Of a stretch of DNA of 64,000 nt, positions 1 to 10,815 are shown in pieces. Origin of the DNA: Rhipicephalus microplus. Taxonomy: Eukaryota > Arthropoda > Arachnida > Ixodida > Ixodidae. Each line of letters opens with the position of its first letter. The first letter of the stretch is position 1. The notes under the pieces are model-generated. The model searched no databases. It was not told the origin of the DNA and was given only the letters and a program-made list of their open reading frames with translations. A program made the translations under genes and the position numbers. The stretch covers positions 77,665,000 to 77,728,999 of the forward strand of contig NC_134700.1 of NCBI RefSeq assembly GCF_043290135.1. Reading direction: 5' to 3'.

Positions 1-2508
1 GTCATGGCAGGCTACTAGAATTTCTTTTCGCAGCGATGCAGGGACGACGAGCAAGTATGGGCTGCCGGTGGGAAAAAAGTTTTTCTTGTATAGGACGTCG
101 TTCCTTAAACAAAAAGATGGCACTCTTCTCGCAAAAACTCGTGGCACGTCTTCACGTCGTCCTTCTAAGAAGTCGATAAGCGGAAGCAGGTCAGGGTCAC
201 TGCGCTGCTCTTGTGAAATAGTGGCCGCGTTGATGACTTCCAAGAATGCGGCGTCCATAGACTCGTCATTAATAGCGGCAGGCTCGACGGGTGACCGCGA
301 GAGACAGTCTGCGTCGGTGTGCTTCTTCCCTGATTTATAAATAATGGTCATATCAAACTCCTGAAGCCGAAGACTTCAGCAAGCTAAACGGCCGGATGGG
401 TCTTTCAAGTTAGTGAGCCAGCAAAGCGAGTGGTGATCACTGACAATTTTGAATGAGCGGCCGTACAGATACGGTCGAAATTTGAGAACCGCCCAAACCA
501 CGGAGAGGCACTCTTTCTCGGTAGTCGAGTAGTTCTCTGCCGTGCGAGAGAGAGCTCTGCTGGCATAGGCTATCACTTTCTCGCAGTTATCTTGCCATTG
601 TATCAGTACGGCGCCCAGGCCTACATTGCTTGCGTCGGTGTGAAGTGCTGTTGGCGCTTCCTGGTCGAAGTGCGCAAGAACCGGAGGTGTTTGGAGGCGT
701 TGGCGTAATTCGTTGAACGCTGTGTGTTCCTTTTCGCTCCAAAGAAAGGGGACATCCTCTCGTGTGAGCCACGTCAAAGGCGCCGCAATAGACGAAAAGT
801 TGGCTATGAATCGTCGGTAATAAGCGCAGAGGCCTAAGAAGCGTCTCACTGCTCTTTTGTCATGCGGTGCGGGAAACTTTGCGACAGCGTCGATTTTGCC
901 CGGGTCAGGTCGAACACCTTCGTGGCTGACCACGTGGCCTAAGAAGCAAAGTCCGCTGAAACTGAAATGGCACTTCTCTGGTTTTAATGTCAGGCCAGCC
1001 GAACGTATAGCTTGTAGAACTGCGAATAATCGACTTAGGTGTTCCTCGAATGTAGCTGAGAAGATGATAACGTCGTCTAGATAGACCAAGCATGTCTGCC
1101 ACTTCAGTCCCGATAACACAGTGTCCATTAAACGCTGAAAAGTGGCTGGCGCAGAGCATAACCCGAATGGAAGCACTTTAAATTCATAAAGACCGTCCGC
1201 GTCACAAAAGCAGTTTTCTCACGGTCTCTCTCGTCGACTTCTATTTGCCAATAACCACTACGCAGGTCCATCGATGAGAAATAGCGTGCATGCCGCAGCC
1301 GATCAAGAGAGTCATCTATGCGAGGCAGTGGGTAGACGTCTTTCTTCATTACTTGGTTTAACTTGCAGTAATCTATACAGAAACGCAAGCTGCCGTCTTT
1401 CTTTTTAACTAATACCACGGGAGATGCCCAGGGACTTTTGGAAGGCCGTATTACGTCGTCTTGGAGTATCTTCTGAACTTGCTTTTGGATCTCCTCACGT
1501 TCTTTCGGAGCCACGCGGTATGGATTTTGACGGATCGGTCTCGTATTTTCTTCAACGATGATTCGGTCAGTGGTGTTTGCTTGACTTTCGACGTGCATGA
1601 AAAACAATTTTCGAACTGGTGTATCAGCTCTAGTAGGCGCTGTTTATACGAGGGTGAAAAGGTTTAGCAAATGTTGACAGACAAAGGTGTCGAGGCTGGG
1701 ATGGTCGCGTCGTCCGGTTGCAAAGCGAAGCAATCTCTGGCTTGGTCCACGTCGTCGTAGTAGGCAATCGCGGTGCCCTTCTGGATGTGACGACGCTCGT
1801 TGCTGAAGTTGGTGACGAGCACTTCTGCCCGCCCTTCAATTAGTGCCAGAACGCCTCTCGCTATTGAAACACCTTGCGTAAGCAATAGCGTGTCTATTCG
1901 CTCCGCTCATTACGGCACGGCCGTTCACATAACACCGACCCAAAGCAGTAAGATCTCGGCAGGAGCATCACATCATCGGCTACACGTAAACGTTGCAGTT
2001 GTTCTTCAGTGGTGGCGTCGACGTAAGGATGGGCGGAAAAGGTGACGATATGTTCTGGAATGTTGATGATGGCATCGTACTCTCGCAGAAAATCCATACC
2101 CAAAATCAACTCTTTACAACAGTCCGGTAAAATGACAAAAGTGGCGACGAAGCTCGAATCCCCGATTACGAGCCGAGCAGTGCATTTACCGGTTGGCGTC
2201 ATTAGCTGTCCACCAGCACTCCTTATGCTCGGCCCACTCCACGGCGTCTTGACCTTCTTAAGGCGGTTGGCGAGCTCTTGTCTCATAATAGAGAAGTCAG
2301 CACCAGTGTCAACCAATGCTGTTACGTGGTGTCCGTCTATAATAACGCTGAGGTCGGCACGTACAAATTCATTGGCATTAGTACTCGTGGTTGTCGTCGT
2401 CTTCGTCATCATTGTCGTCACGTCACCTTCGTGTAGAGGCAAGGGGGTCTTTTTGGCGTCTCGACGATTGGCAACCTTGCCCCCGGAGGTCGCGGCAGTT
2501 AGTTTCCC
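1..2508 (-). pseudogene. pol of gypsy A (protease-RT-RNase H-start of integrase), broken
   Basis: Pol would be made by a -1 shift at the gag stop and remains open in that frame to 1894. Retropepsin shows LVDTGADFS near 2300-2320. A linker piece lies at 1664-1885 in another frame. The RT fingers (SPWASPVVLVKKKDGS, LPRID, FSSMDLRSGYWQ) are at 1195-1607. The palm (MPFG-like LPFGLCSAPATF, YLDD in LVYLDDVIIF) and the RNase H core (HTDASNVGLGAVL, SDHHSLCWL) are at 376-1176. A single-base loss near 1195 breaks the frame just before the DGLYEF motif. At 376-378 the expected Trp codon (TGG) is TGA. In-frame sequence continues below 376 towards the integrase zinc-binding region. Confidence 0.9.
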
Positions 2509-3710
2509 TGGGAAGGGCTTGCGAAGCGGTTTCTGACGGCGTCAGCGTAGCTTTGGCGATTCGGGGAAGTGTGACCTCGTGCAGGTGAGGGAGACCGCCA
2601 GCGACGACTTGGTGAAGACGCTTGGTTGGTCGGCAGGTGATCAGCACCATGGTCACGAGGGTCTTCAAAATAAAATGAACCGGGCCGAGAAAAGTTTCCA
2701 AACCGGGCTTCTCGATGACGGCAGTAGCGCAAGATGTGGCCTGGTTCGCCGCAGTGGAAACAAAGGGGTCGACGGTCGGCAGTGCGCCACAAGTCGGTCC
2801 GACGTACTGGTGGTCGCCGCACAGGTTCTCGCTGCCACCACAGCAAGGTAACGGGCCGTGGCTGAAAGGGAGCTTCTTCTGGGGCAGACGGATAACGGCG
2901 AACGGCATCAGCATAGGTCAGTAGACGTGGTTCAGGTGGTGGCGCCGGTGATGGAAAGGCTTGCCGTAGTTCCTGGCGCACGATTTCCGCGACAGAAGCA
3001 ACTGGGGGCTCAGTAGACGGAAGGCCAAGAGCCCGCAGCTCTTCCCGCGGGATTTGCCTAATCATTTGGCGTAAAGAGTTTTCGGAAACAGCAGCGTTTT
3101 GAGCGGCGGCACCAACAGGCGTTTGGTCGGGCAGGCGGTCAAAGTGGCGGCATCGTTGCCGGAGTGCCCGCTCGATGACAGTCGCCTCTTTGATGAATTC
3201 ATCCACTGTTGTTGACGGATTTCGTACAAGGCCGGCGAAAAGCGGTTCCTTAACTCCCCGCATCAGGTGACGAACTTTCCTTGCCTCGGGCATGTCAGGA
3301 TCAGCGCGACGAAATAGACAGGCCATATCCTCAGCGAACATGGCGACGCTTTCGTTTGGCTTTTGCATGCGGGCTTCAATCATCTGTTCTGCGAGATCCC
3401 GTCGGTCCGCACTCAGGAACGTCTCGAGAAGCTTTTGGCGGAAATTGTCCCAGGTTTGGAAAGTAGGCTCCCTGTTCTCGTATCATGTGCGAGCGCTATT
3501 TTCCATTGCGAAGTAGGCATGGCCAAGTTTTTCTTGCACGCTCCAACGATTCACCACAGCGGTCCGCTCGAACTGGTCGAGCCAGTCCTCGACATCTTCA
3601 TACGGTTCTCCCCGGAAGACTTCGGGACCACGAGGAGTCTCAAAAGTTACCTGGTAAGGATGAGCCGTCTGGGCCGGAGGGAGATTCCCAGACGTTGAAG
3701 GGGCCGCCAT
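2499..3710 (-). pseudogene. gag of gypsy A with one internal stop
   Basis: The likely start is the ATG at 3708-3710 in a good context (GGCGGCCCC side, followed by Ala codons). Capsid-like sequence (VEDWLDQFERTAV) runs to a TGA at 3483-3485, and the same frame then continues to the true stop at 2499-2501. The stop replaces a Trp codon in ARTWYE, judging from the related capsids here. The C-terminal part has one zinc knuckle, CFHCGEPGHILRYC (CX2CX4HX4C), near 2740-2800, followed by an Arg/Ser/Pro-rich tail. Gag would package element RNA. The upstream open stretch to 4148 lies in the LTR and is not taken as coding. Confidence 0.88.
2502..2508 (-). promoter_or_regulatory. -1 ribosomal frameshift site GGGAAAC at gag stop
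   Basis: On the minus strand the gag frame ends CAG GGA AAC TAA. This contains G GGA AAC, a canonical X XXY YYZ slippery heptamer, directly against the stop. The protease frame is -1 relative to gag and stays open across the junction. Elements B and C have a related site at the same place. Confidence 0.72.
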
Positions 3711-3874
3711 GTTGGTAACAGGAGATGCCGTCAAGAGTTCTGGACTTAGGCCTAGTAGGCGCCGGCTGAATCGGTGTACTGGAGTCGTAACAAGATGTTG
3801 AGGCTCCGGACTGGGTGTACGGTCCCGAACAACGCTTTCTTGCATCAGGTTGCAGGCCCCAACACCTCCACCAG

Positions 3875-4057
3875 TGTCGCAACGTGAAGACAGAGGTCGT
3901 ATTTGAAGACGCAGCGAAAACAGCAGCGGGTCGGTCTTTTTATTAACCGCGCGCGCCAGAGAGTTCCTCGTCTTTCTCGTGTTTGCGTTCTGCATAAAAG
4001 CGTGCAGATGCGCGTATGCGCTGCTGCCTTCGTCTTTTTCGCGGGACACACGTGACA
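3875..4057 (-). repeat. 5' LTR of gypsy A (183 bp)
   Basis: On the minus strand it begins TGTCACGTG and ends GCGACA, the usual TG...CA form. An AATAAA signal is at 3941-3946. Directly downstream is CTGGTGGAGGTG, like the post-LTR sequence of elements B and C. The end points are inferred because the partner LTR is outside the window. Confidence 0.7.
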
Positions 4058-7000
4058 ATATGCTGAAATAGACAGAAACCCGGAGCAGCAAATGCGACTG
4101 CATTTGTAACATGGTCCATGAATATGCTTTGATGCATAATGTTCCCATGAAATCATAGAGCGTAACTCCAAATATTACTATTAAATGTTAAGAGAGCCCA
4201 CAATTGCACAAATACCCCATGTAGAGGGATGAACATGCACTTCAAGCTGTGATTCTGCAACATCGTTTTTCTTCATTTCAGGAGCACTGCCTTCAATGGA
4301 GTCTACACCACTATGTCCCAGTACAGGCTACATGCGCACTTGTGGCAGCCGTCCACACTTATAAACCTCATTATCATGCTCTGAGATTTTACCCTTTATA
4401 AATGCTCATTCTAGAGTGTTTGGGCACATGGCCACAAGAGTGCAGAATAGTTCTACCCAAATCTTTTGAGTAATCAAAAGACCTGTTGAATCATAAATGT
4501 TTAGGAAAAATTTTTATTATCTGATTGCTGATGTAACACAAAGAATGAACTGTTATAGTGCTAACATTAACTTTACACCCCGACTTTTTCACCTTTACAT
4601 TTAAAGTGGTGGGACATTACGTGTACACGTGAGATAAAAGCCACATTTTATTTTGAAGGAGCTAGTCAACCCAAGAAGCACCCAAAAGATCTCCAGTTGA
4701 AAGGCGACAGATAATCATTGCATCAGCACCTGGGTGGTTTTTCAGCCTATATGGCAGGTATCTGGTCACACTGCTAATAAAAAAAATGAAAGTGATTATT
4801 CAAAAAGGTTGCCAACCGTCAAAAAAGTGAGAACTGGGCTATTCTACATTCATGAGCCGAAGGCTAAATGAAAATTCTTTCAATGATAACCTGATAACCT
4901 GGGGTTCATAAAAGTGGATTTGGGACAGTAATCTTTGATTTCCCAAATCTGGTCTCAATGCACTCTATCAACCCACTCAAATTCCGACCCGTTTGCTCAA
5001 AATGATGCCACAGCCCAATGAAATGCATCTTTTGGATTGCCTAGCAAACCCTGCTACCTCAGAACACAAGCAGCTTGTAGGCTCACAGAAGAGGGAAACG
5101 GCGCTGGCCACTTTTATGTTCGAGATATAAAAGACTGGGTCACAGCAAGAGCTTAAGAGGTGGCCCTCAGTGCCAACTAAGGGCCATCTGGCAGGGCTAT
5201 AGAACTTGTCACTCTCAGTACCAATAATATTTTTAGGACTAGCTAACAAGAAAAGTGGACAGGTTTTTGTCAGTTTACTGCAATATATGCAGATATGTTG
5301 GATTTATGCTTACTTCCTGCTTTCCTCTCTTCTAAAAATCAGCACTTGTAAAAATAGTGGACAAATTACATTTATAGTAGAGCTCTTCTATCTGGTTATT
5401 TGTCTTTGCCTTTTTCTTGAAAAAATTAACAGAACAAAACTTTATATAACACCCAGAAGTGTTACCTAGCTGTGCTGAAAAGGCACCTAGCCAAGTTTGG
5501 GCAATTGAAACTGTGAGACTGGACATGATTACCACCTGAAAACCATCATACTGAAACAGCCTTGCAAATCTGAGCTCCAGAAGCAGGTATAATATCGTGC
5601 TACATGGCTGTGTCGCTGCAACCCTATGCATTTATTTTGCCCCCCCCCACTCCCCACACAAAAAGAAAAGGTGCGTGAAAGGAATGTTTTTCAGATCATG
5701 TAAGGACTTGGTATAACATTGCAAGAGTAGGAGAGGGGGGGGGGGGGGGGGAGAGAAGCATCTTTACTATGCAAAAAGTTCACTCAACACAACATTCTCT
5801 CATTTACCAATTTAAGTTCTAAAATTTTCCACTGTGCACATTTTAAATACTTTTGAATCAGGTGACTTCAGAATCCACTGAAATTAATGGTGAGAGCTAG
5901 TGAGAAGCCAACTAAAGCTACCTAGCACATTGATAGCAATGCATCAACGAAGTTTACATGCTCTTCCATATACTGCAGAAACCAATAAATAACATGGTAT
6001 GCAGCCTTGTGGTAAGGTTCTTCCTATAAATACTAGGTCAACAAGCATGTGAAGTTAATTAACCATCTAACGTCCAATAAGTCCCAAGGACATGATATTT
6101 CTGCACTTCTAAAAAGCACCTTTCACACTCACTCACCTCTGCAAAAACTCCAAGGTGAGGGGGCAGCCAGAAGGATATGCTATATTCCACACGAAAAATG
6201 CGCCAAGGAGAAGACCCAGGGCCTTCTCAAAGCTTGTTGTGCTTATATATTCCTCCTGGTCCATCACAAGAACAATCTTATTTATGTCCGCCAAGCTTGA
6301 TCCTGCGTAGAAACAGAATTAGCTCCAATGCAAATGCCCCTCATTAAAGGGGTCCTCCAGCAACTTTCAGTAATAGTAGCTTTATGCACTTCGATGCACA
6401 CAGTGGCAAATCAGAACATACATATACTCGTACAGTCCAACCGGGCTGTGTTGCTGGGCCTCACAGCACCCTGTCAGCAAATAGGCACAACAGACAATGC
6501 TTAATTTCCCTATCATTCCTTTCCACACAATTTGAATCTGTTCAATACCAGTCAGTCTATGCCAAATGTCTAAGCCATTTTGATGACCATCTGAGATTTA
6601 CATGAAAAAAAAATTATGCTCATTTATAGTACTGAAAACACTGAATTCCTAAAATATTTTGAAATTAAGACACTTTTTGCACACATGGGAGTTTTCTGAA
6701 TTTTGCAGGATGTTGTCAGTGTGATGGTTTGTCAGAAAAGTTATCCTGAGAGTATAGTTACTTGTTTCCATACAAATCTTGGCTCAAACATTAAGCAAAG
6801 GCATTTGTGTTAGGTGTTCGAAGCTAAACAATATTCCTAAAATTTTTGTGCCATGCTCTTACATTTTTTGCCAAAATATACTGTTTGCATTTTTTTACAC
6901 AGAATAGTTCCATTTGTAGAATATCTGAGCAATGAATGCTTATTCTGCAAAAAGTATATCTTGCACAACAAATATCTTTTTCAGACCACTGATGTTTCCT

Positions 7001-7798
7001 ACGTTACTGAGAAAAAAATCTGCAATTTGAGCTAATAATCAATTTCGTGCACATTGACAAGCAATTTGCACAAGGTGGTGCTGTAATTGAAAAACAACTT
7101 GATACCTACCTCAATCAAAACGACACACTAGTTTTTTGATATGGCAAGCTCTACCATACACTTTTTTAAGGAAAAAATAGATTTCTGAAGTCACATAAAT
7201 GTCTTGAAACCCAAAATGACACTGACAGAATTATTTGTATCATTAACCCCACTCATAGAACATTATGTAAAATTCTGAAGGCTCCCAAGTGACATAAAAA
7301 TAGCTTTTCTCCAAAATATTCTAGCAACTCACTATTCCCAATGCACTAATTGGGCATAATGTTTTTTCGAATACATTCGAGATGGTCACTGAAATGGCTG
7401 AGACATTTGGCTTAAAACGATCGAGGTGTTAGCTACAGGTAAACGCATAACACCTGTCAGGAAAAAAAAAGCTTTACAGACATGTATTTCATGAGAGATT
7501 AAAAAAAAACAATGTTCATCATCAAGAAACTATGTGGCGCTTTTTTACAGAAACTTCTTTATGAGAAAATGATGCAGAACAATAGTCAAAGCTTGCTGCC
7601 GTATTACAGTGTTGACAAACAAATCCCTCATATCTGAAATGGCACAGCAATGAACATTATCATTTTGAAGGGTTCTCATTCTTGAAATTTAGGATCGTCA
7701 GACTATATATATAGCTTGCAAAAAAACATTTTAAGCCACACTAGAACAGAATATTAGAAGAAAAGTTCATGATGATGCAGTGTTGATGTAGCAAACAA
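4058..7798. other. AT-rich stretch without recognisable gene
   Basis: No open frame here has family motifs or credible splice signals. There are homopolymer runs, including a C run near 5641 and a G run near 5738-5752. At 6347-6370 an AAAGGGGTCC-type start may mark the edge of an unidentified short repeat. It is probably flank of the minus-strand host gene or its 3' untranslated region. Confidence 0.5.
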
Positions 7799-7862
7799 TT
7801 TGACAAGTGCCCTTGTATTCTTCAAGGCTGCAGCCTTGAAGAAGACAAGCCCGCCCGTCAAA
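7799..7862. repeat. 64-bp near-palindrome with a perfect 26-bp core
   Basis: Two 32-nt arms meet between 7830 and 7831. The inner 26 bp (7818-7843, centred on AAGGCTGCAGCCTT) are perfectly self-complementary. The full arms match at about 25 of 32 positions and end in TTTGAC/GTCAAA. It starts 22 bases past the stop of the terminal exon, so it probably lies in the host gene's 3' UTR as a strong hairpin. It may instead be the remnant of a dispersed repeat. Confidence 0.8.
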
Positions 7863-7883
7863 GCGTTCGGTCTAGCGCCCCGT

Positions 7884-8066
7884 TTATGTTCGCGAATCTT
7901 TCAACTCGTCAAGATTCCATCTTTCCATGAACTTCTGCCTTTTATTAATAACAATGTGATCTGCAGAACTCATGTTTAGAGCAAAAGATTTATATACGAC
8001 ATACACACCGATGACAGCAAGGTGGGGTGTTGATGGCAACCCTTTCAAGCTTCCTTCAGATGCATG
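7884..8066 (-). CDS. Terminal coding exon of the SAM-domain host gene
   Basis: On the minus strand a pyrimidine-rich tract ending TTCCCAG precedes CATGCATCT at 8066. The frame stays open for 60 codons to TAA at 7884-7886. The preceding exon (9664-10815) ends in phase 0 and this exon opens in phase 0. The peptide contains STPHLAVIG and KSFALNMSSADHIV, then ends with a charged segment. In SAMD3-like proteins, as I recall them, a TPH-plus-hydrophobic stretch sits near the C terminus, which fits. The assignment rests on splice signals, phase and orientation. Transcript evidence would settle it. Confidence 0.65.
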   Translation of the reverse strand, partial: HASEGSLKGLPSTPHLAVIGVYVVYKSFALNMSSADHIVINKRQKFMERWNLDELKDSRT

Positions 8067-8640
8067 CTGGGAATTCACAAGGCAAAAAACAAGTTAGACT
8101 TTGGAGAAACATTAAAAAGACCAGACATACGTATCTGAATAATCCATTATAACCGAACTTCCAAGAGCCTATTCTACAAACATGTTATAGAATGTACCAA
8201 AACACATTCTACAGCTGCTGCATCTCATTGAGCACAAACAGCTGAAAATGCAGCTCATATTACAAGTCTCCACATTGTTTAAAGTGTTTATATATAAGAG
8301 AGACTGGCAACTTCAGACAGCACCTGCATGATCATGAGAACTATGTCAAAAAGTGGCATCTAATGCACTGGCCAAGCATGAAGCTATGACTTATCACACT
8401 ACTCAGAGAAGGGATACGTGTATTATCAGGAGGGAAACCGGAAATCAAGCTTGGTGCTTTCAGGTAGTATGCGAGGGATACGATTGGTCAGCTGCCAGCT
8501 CGTAATAAGATAACAAGCTACATGACGTCACTAGGCAAAAAAGGTGCTTCCCACATTCACCATGATGGCAACAAGGGGTGCTGACTGACTCTCCCACGTT
8601 TAAATATACACATATACCTTACAAAGTGGACGGGGTGATA

Positions 8641-8712
8641 GCCGCCATGGTGGCTCAGTTGGTAGAGCATTGGATGCGTTATTCGAAGGTCGCAGGTTCG
8701 GTCCCTGCCCAT
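8641..8712 (+). mobile_element. tRNA-derived SINE or tRNA-like repeat
   Basis: The stretch has a tRNA-like A box (TGGCTCAGTTGG) and B box (GGTTCGGTCCC) with polymerase III spacing, and D-arm complementarity (GGCTC/GAGC). The 5' acceptor-like GCCGCCA has no pairing 3' half, and the anticodon stem is poorly paired, so it is probably a SINE head or pseudo-tRNA rather than a working tRNA. It lies in the last intron of the SAM-domain gene, antisense to it. Confidence 0.68.
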
Positions 8713-9290
8713 AAAAACCTATCTTTTCGTTCACTTTTCTTTTTTCACAATTACTATACAATAACTTCTAATAACATCCCCTATACTTTCCTTGGCATAA
8801 TTGTCTGTCAGTTCTTATTAATATTGTGTCTAACACAGAAAATGAGCCTTTAAGTTTACACTTCTTTCCTGCCTGCATACCGAATCACTTGAGATACAAC
8901 CTACGAGACAGACAAACACTGAATCACAGCAATAGAAACATTCTCTCGCCCTAAGCGCGATGCTTGTGTCACGTGCTCAAACTTGCTAAAGGACACTTCT
9001 AGTCATTTGGCCTCTTTGTGCGCAAGGCTTCCCCACGAAAGCTGAAATTGGTTTTTTATCACTTATTTGGTTGGTTAATTTTTTTCCCTTCATGTTTTAT
9101 CTCGACCAGACGGGTTTCTGTTGAACTCTCAATTTCAAGCCCTATCATTAACTTCCCTGAGCACTTCCAAACCAAGGAATATATCTTTGGAAGCAACAAA
9201 CCATTGTCACTAGGTCCTATGAGAACCCTAGGCAATAAATACAACTGACAGAGTTTACAGAAATATGGCTTCAATAAAACCTAGCTAACT

Positions 9291-9463
9291 AGGCTCATCT
9301 CTAAATACTACACAAGAATGAAACTTCCCATCAATAAAAAAAAAAAACATTCTCTTCCTTGTTAACTATGCAAGGTATAGGCTCATCTCTAAATACTACA
9401 CAAGAATAAAACTTTCCATCAATAAAAAAAAAACATTCTCTTCCTTGTTAACTATGCAAGGTA
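9291..9463. repeat. Tandem duplication, about 88 bp x 2
   Basis: The unit beginning AGGCTCATCTCTAAATACTA occurs at 9291 and 9379. Both copies include an internal A run (12 and 10) and the ending ACTATGCAAGGTA. Only a few substitutions and the A-run length differ, so the duplication is recent. It lies in the last intron of the SAM-domain gene. Confidence 0.88.
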
Positions 9464-9663
9464 ACCACTGATTGTGAAGGTAAGTCAAGACTGGGACTAC
9501 TTCTTGGGCTGTGGCCACTGATAACACAAAAACATTTTAGAAAGAATAGGAAACACAAATAGAAAAGTAGTCAAATACGTGTCACACACGAACAATAGAA
9601 CCTTTTCTTGCATTTATCGTAAAACGTCAACATTGCACAAATATGAAAAAAAAGAGAATATAC

Positions 9664-10815
9664 CGGATGAAAGGAGACCATCTGGTTGTAGTCTTCATTG
9701 AAGAAAAAACACAGCAGTTCCAAGATATAGTAATATCTGGGAACTGCTTCTCCATCCTTGTTGACAGCTGACGTCACCTTCTGAAGCAATGTTCGCATTG
9801 CATTTTTTGGCAGCTTCATCATGTGATCAACAACTTTAGGTCCTTTTAAGGTTAGTTCACGAATGAACACTTCCCGAAAAGGAAAACCAACAAGAGTGTC
9901 CAGATGCCCAAAAAAAAAGGTTTCTTGAAGCAGATGGGGCCATAGCTCTCGAACGTTCTCTGTACGAACTTTCCCTTCATTAAATTCCTTGCGTTGCAAG
10001 GGGTAGGTCTCAGCCATCAGCTTACCAATCTCTTCATGGGATAGGCTGCTTTGCAAAAGCAGGCACCTTTTTTCTTCAAGGATTTCCCAACATTCACAAT
10101 CAGGCTGCCAAGCAACACAGCCGCAGGAGTTCGTAGGTGCACGAATTTTTTTCACCTGAGGCTCATCCACGCGCTTAGAGGAATCGACTCTTCTCTTTTC
10201 ATTTCTTCTAGGGCGCCTTCTGTTCTCAAGGAACACAGCCAACTGCCGAGCAAGTGAAGCGGCGCCATCGCCAATCATGTCCCCAGCTGACGTCATGTCG
10301 GAAAAAGACTTCGGGTACTTCGTGACCACCATTTGTGCGATCTGCTTCACCACTGTCATGCCAGGTGCCGAGTCATACGTGGCAATTGCTACCCCAAGTG
10401 CCTTCACCAGGTTGCGCCTCATTCGTGGCTCCGGCCTTCGTCCTTCTTTGCAGTCGATAAGAAGTTCTTTTGGGAAATCCAGCCATTTGATTTCAAAGTC
10501 CTGTAGCCACCTTCGTGAACCAGTCGTGGCTGCATCGGTTGTTTCAAGAGTGCTGGTAACCAATGTCGGCAGTTCTCTGGCTAATCTTACAGTGCTGCTG
10601 GTTGGCTCCTCATTTTCGCTGTTTTTGATTTCTTTCAGGAGTTTCCGTGCATAAAATAACTTCACATGAGGTTTCAAATCATCTATTTCTACATAACGAA
10701 GGTCTTTTCCATACTGGTACCCTTCTGACTTTAAATAATTAACAAGGGCAGTATGTTGTTCTTCTGGAAGTTCTGGCACCAATCTGTTTATTGCAGCTTC
10801 AACCAACTCCATGAT
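9664..10815 (-). CDS. SAM-like domain protein, SAMD3-like, main exon
   Basis: The 1152-nt exon encodes 384 residues with no stop. The acceptor at 10816-10818 (TTTTTTCATTGCCAG) is followed by ATC ATG GAG, and the donor after 9664 is CCG|GTATAT; both ends are phase 0. Residues about 1-64 look like a sterile alpha motif: helices, then GYQYGKDLRYVEIDDL and FYARKLLKEIK. Residues about 103-200 (WLDFPKELL, MRRNLVKALG, MVVTKYPKSF) resemble SAMD3-like proteins, from memory. A basic patch (about 199-213) suggests nuclear entry, and a Cys cluster (CGCVAWQPDCEC) follows at 231-242. SAM domains mediate protein or RNA binding; the partner is unknown. If no upstream exon is used, translation could start at ATG 10810-10812. 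The mini-exons upstream join in frame. Confidence 0.78.

Larger units (their letters stand above)
1..4057 (-). mobile_element. Ty3/gypsy LTR retrotransposon A, decayed, cut by window edge
   Basis: On the minus strand, in order, are a 5' LTR, a TGGTGGAGG-type primer-binding region, gag with a CCHC knuckle, retropepsin, reverse transcriptase, RNase H and the start of the integrase region, which runs off position 1. This is the Ty3/gypsy order. The copy is dead: gag has an in-frame stop, pol changes frame at least three times (near 1890, 1600-1660 and 1195), and a further stop follows RNase H. The 3' LTR and the downstream target duplication are outside the window. Its proteins are clearly related to elements B and C but diverged. 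Superfamily is secure; clade is not assigned. Confidence 0.93.

Noticed and set aside
8641..8712. Functional tRNA gene
   Set aside because: The acceptor stem has no 3' half and the anticodon stem pairs poorly; a SINE head explains the A and B boxes better.
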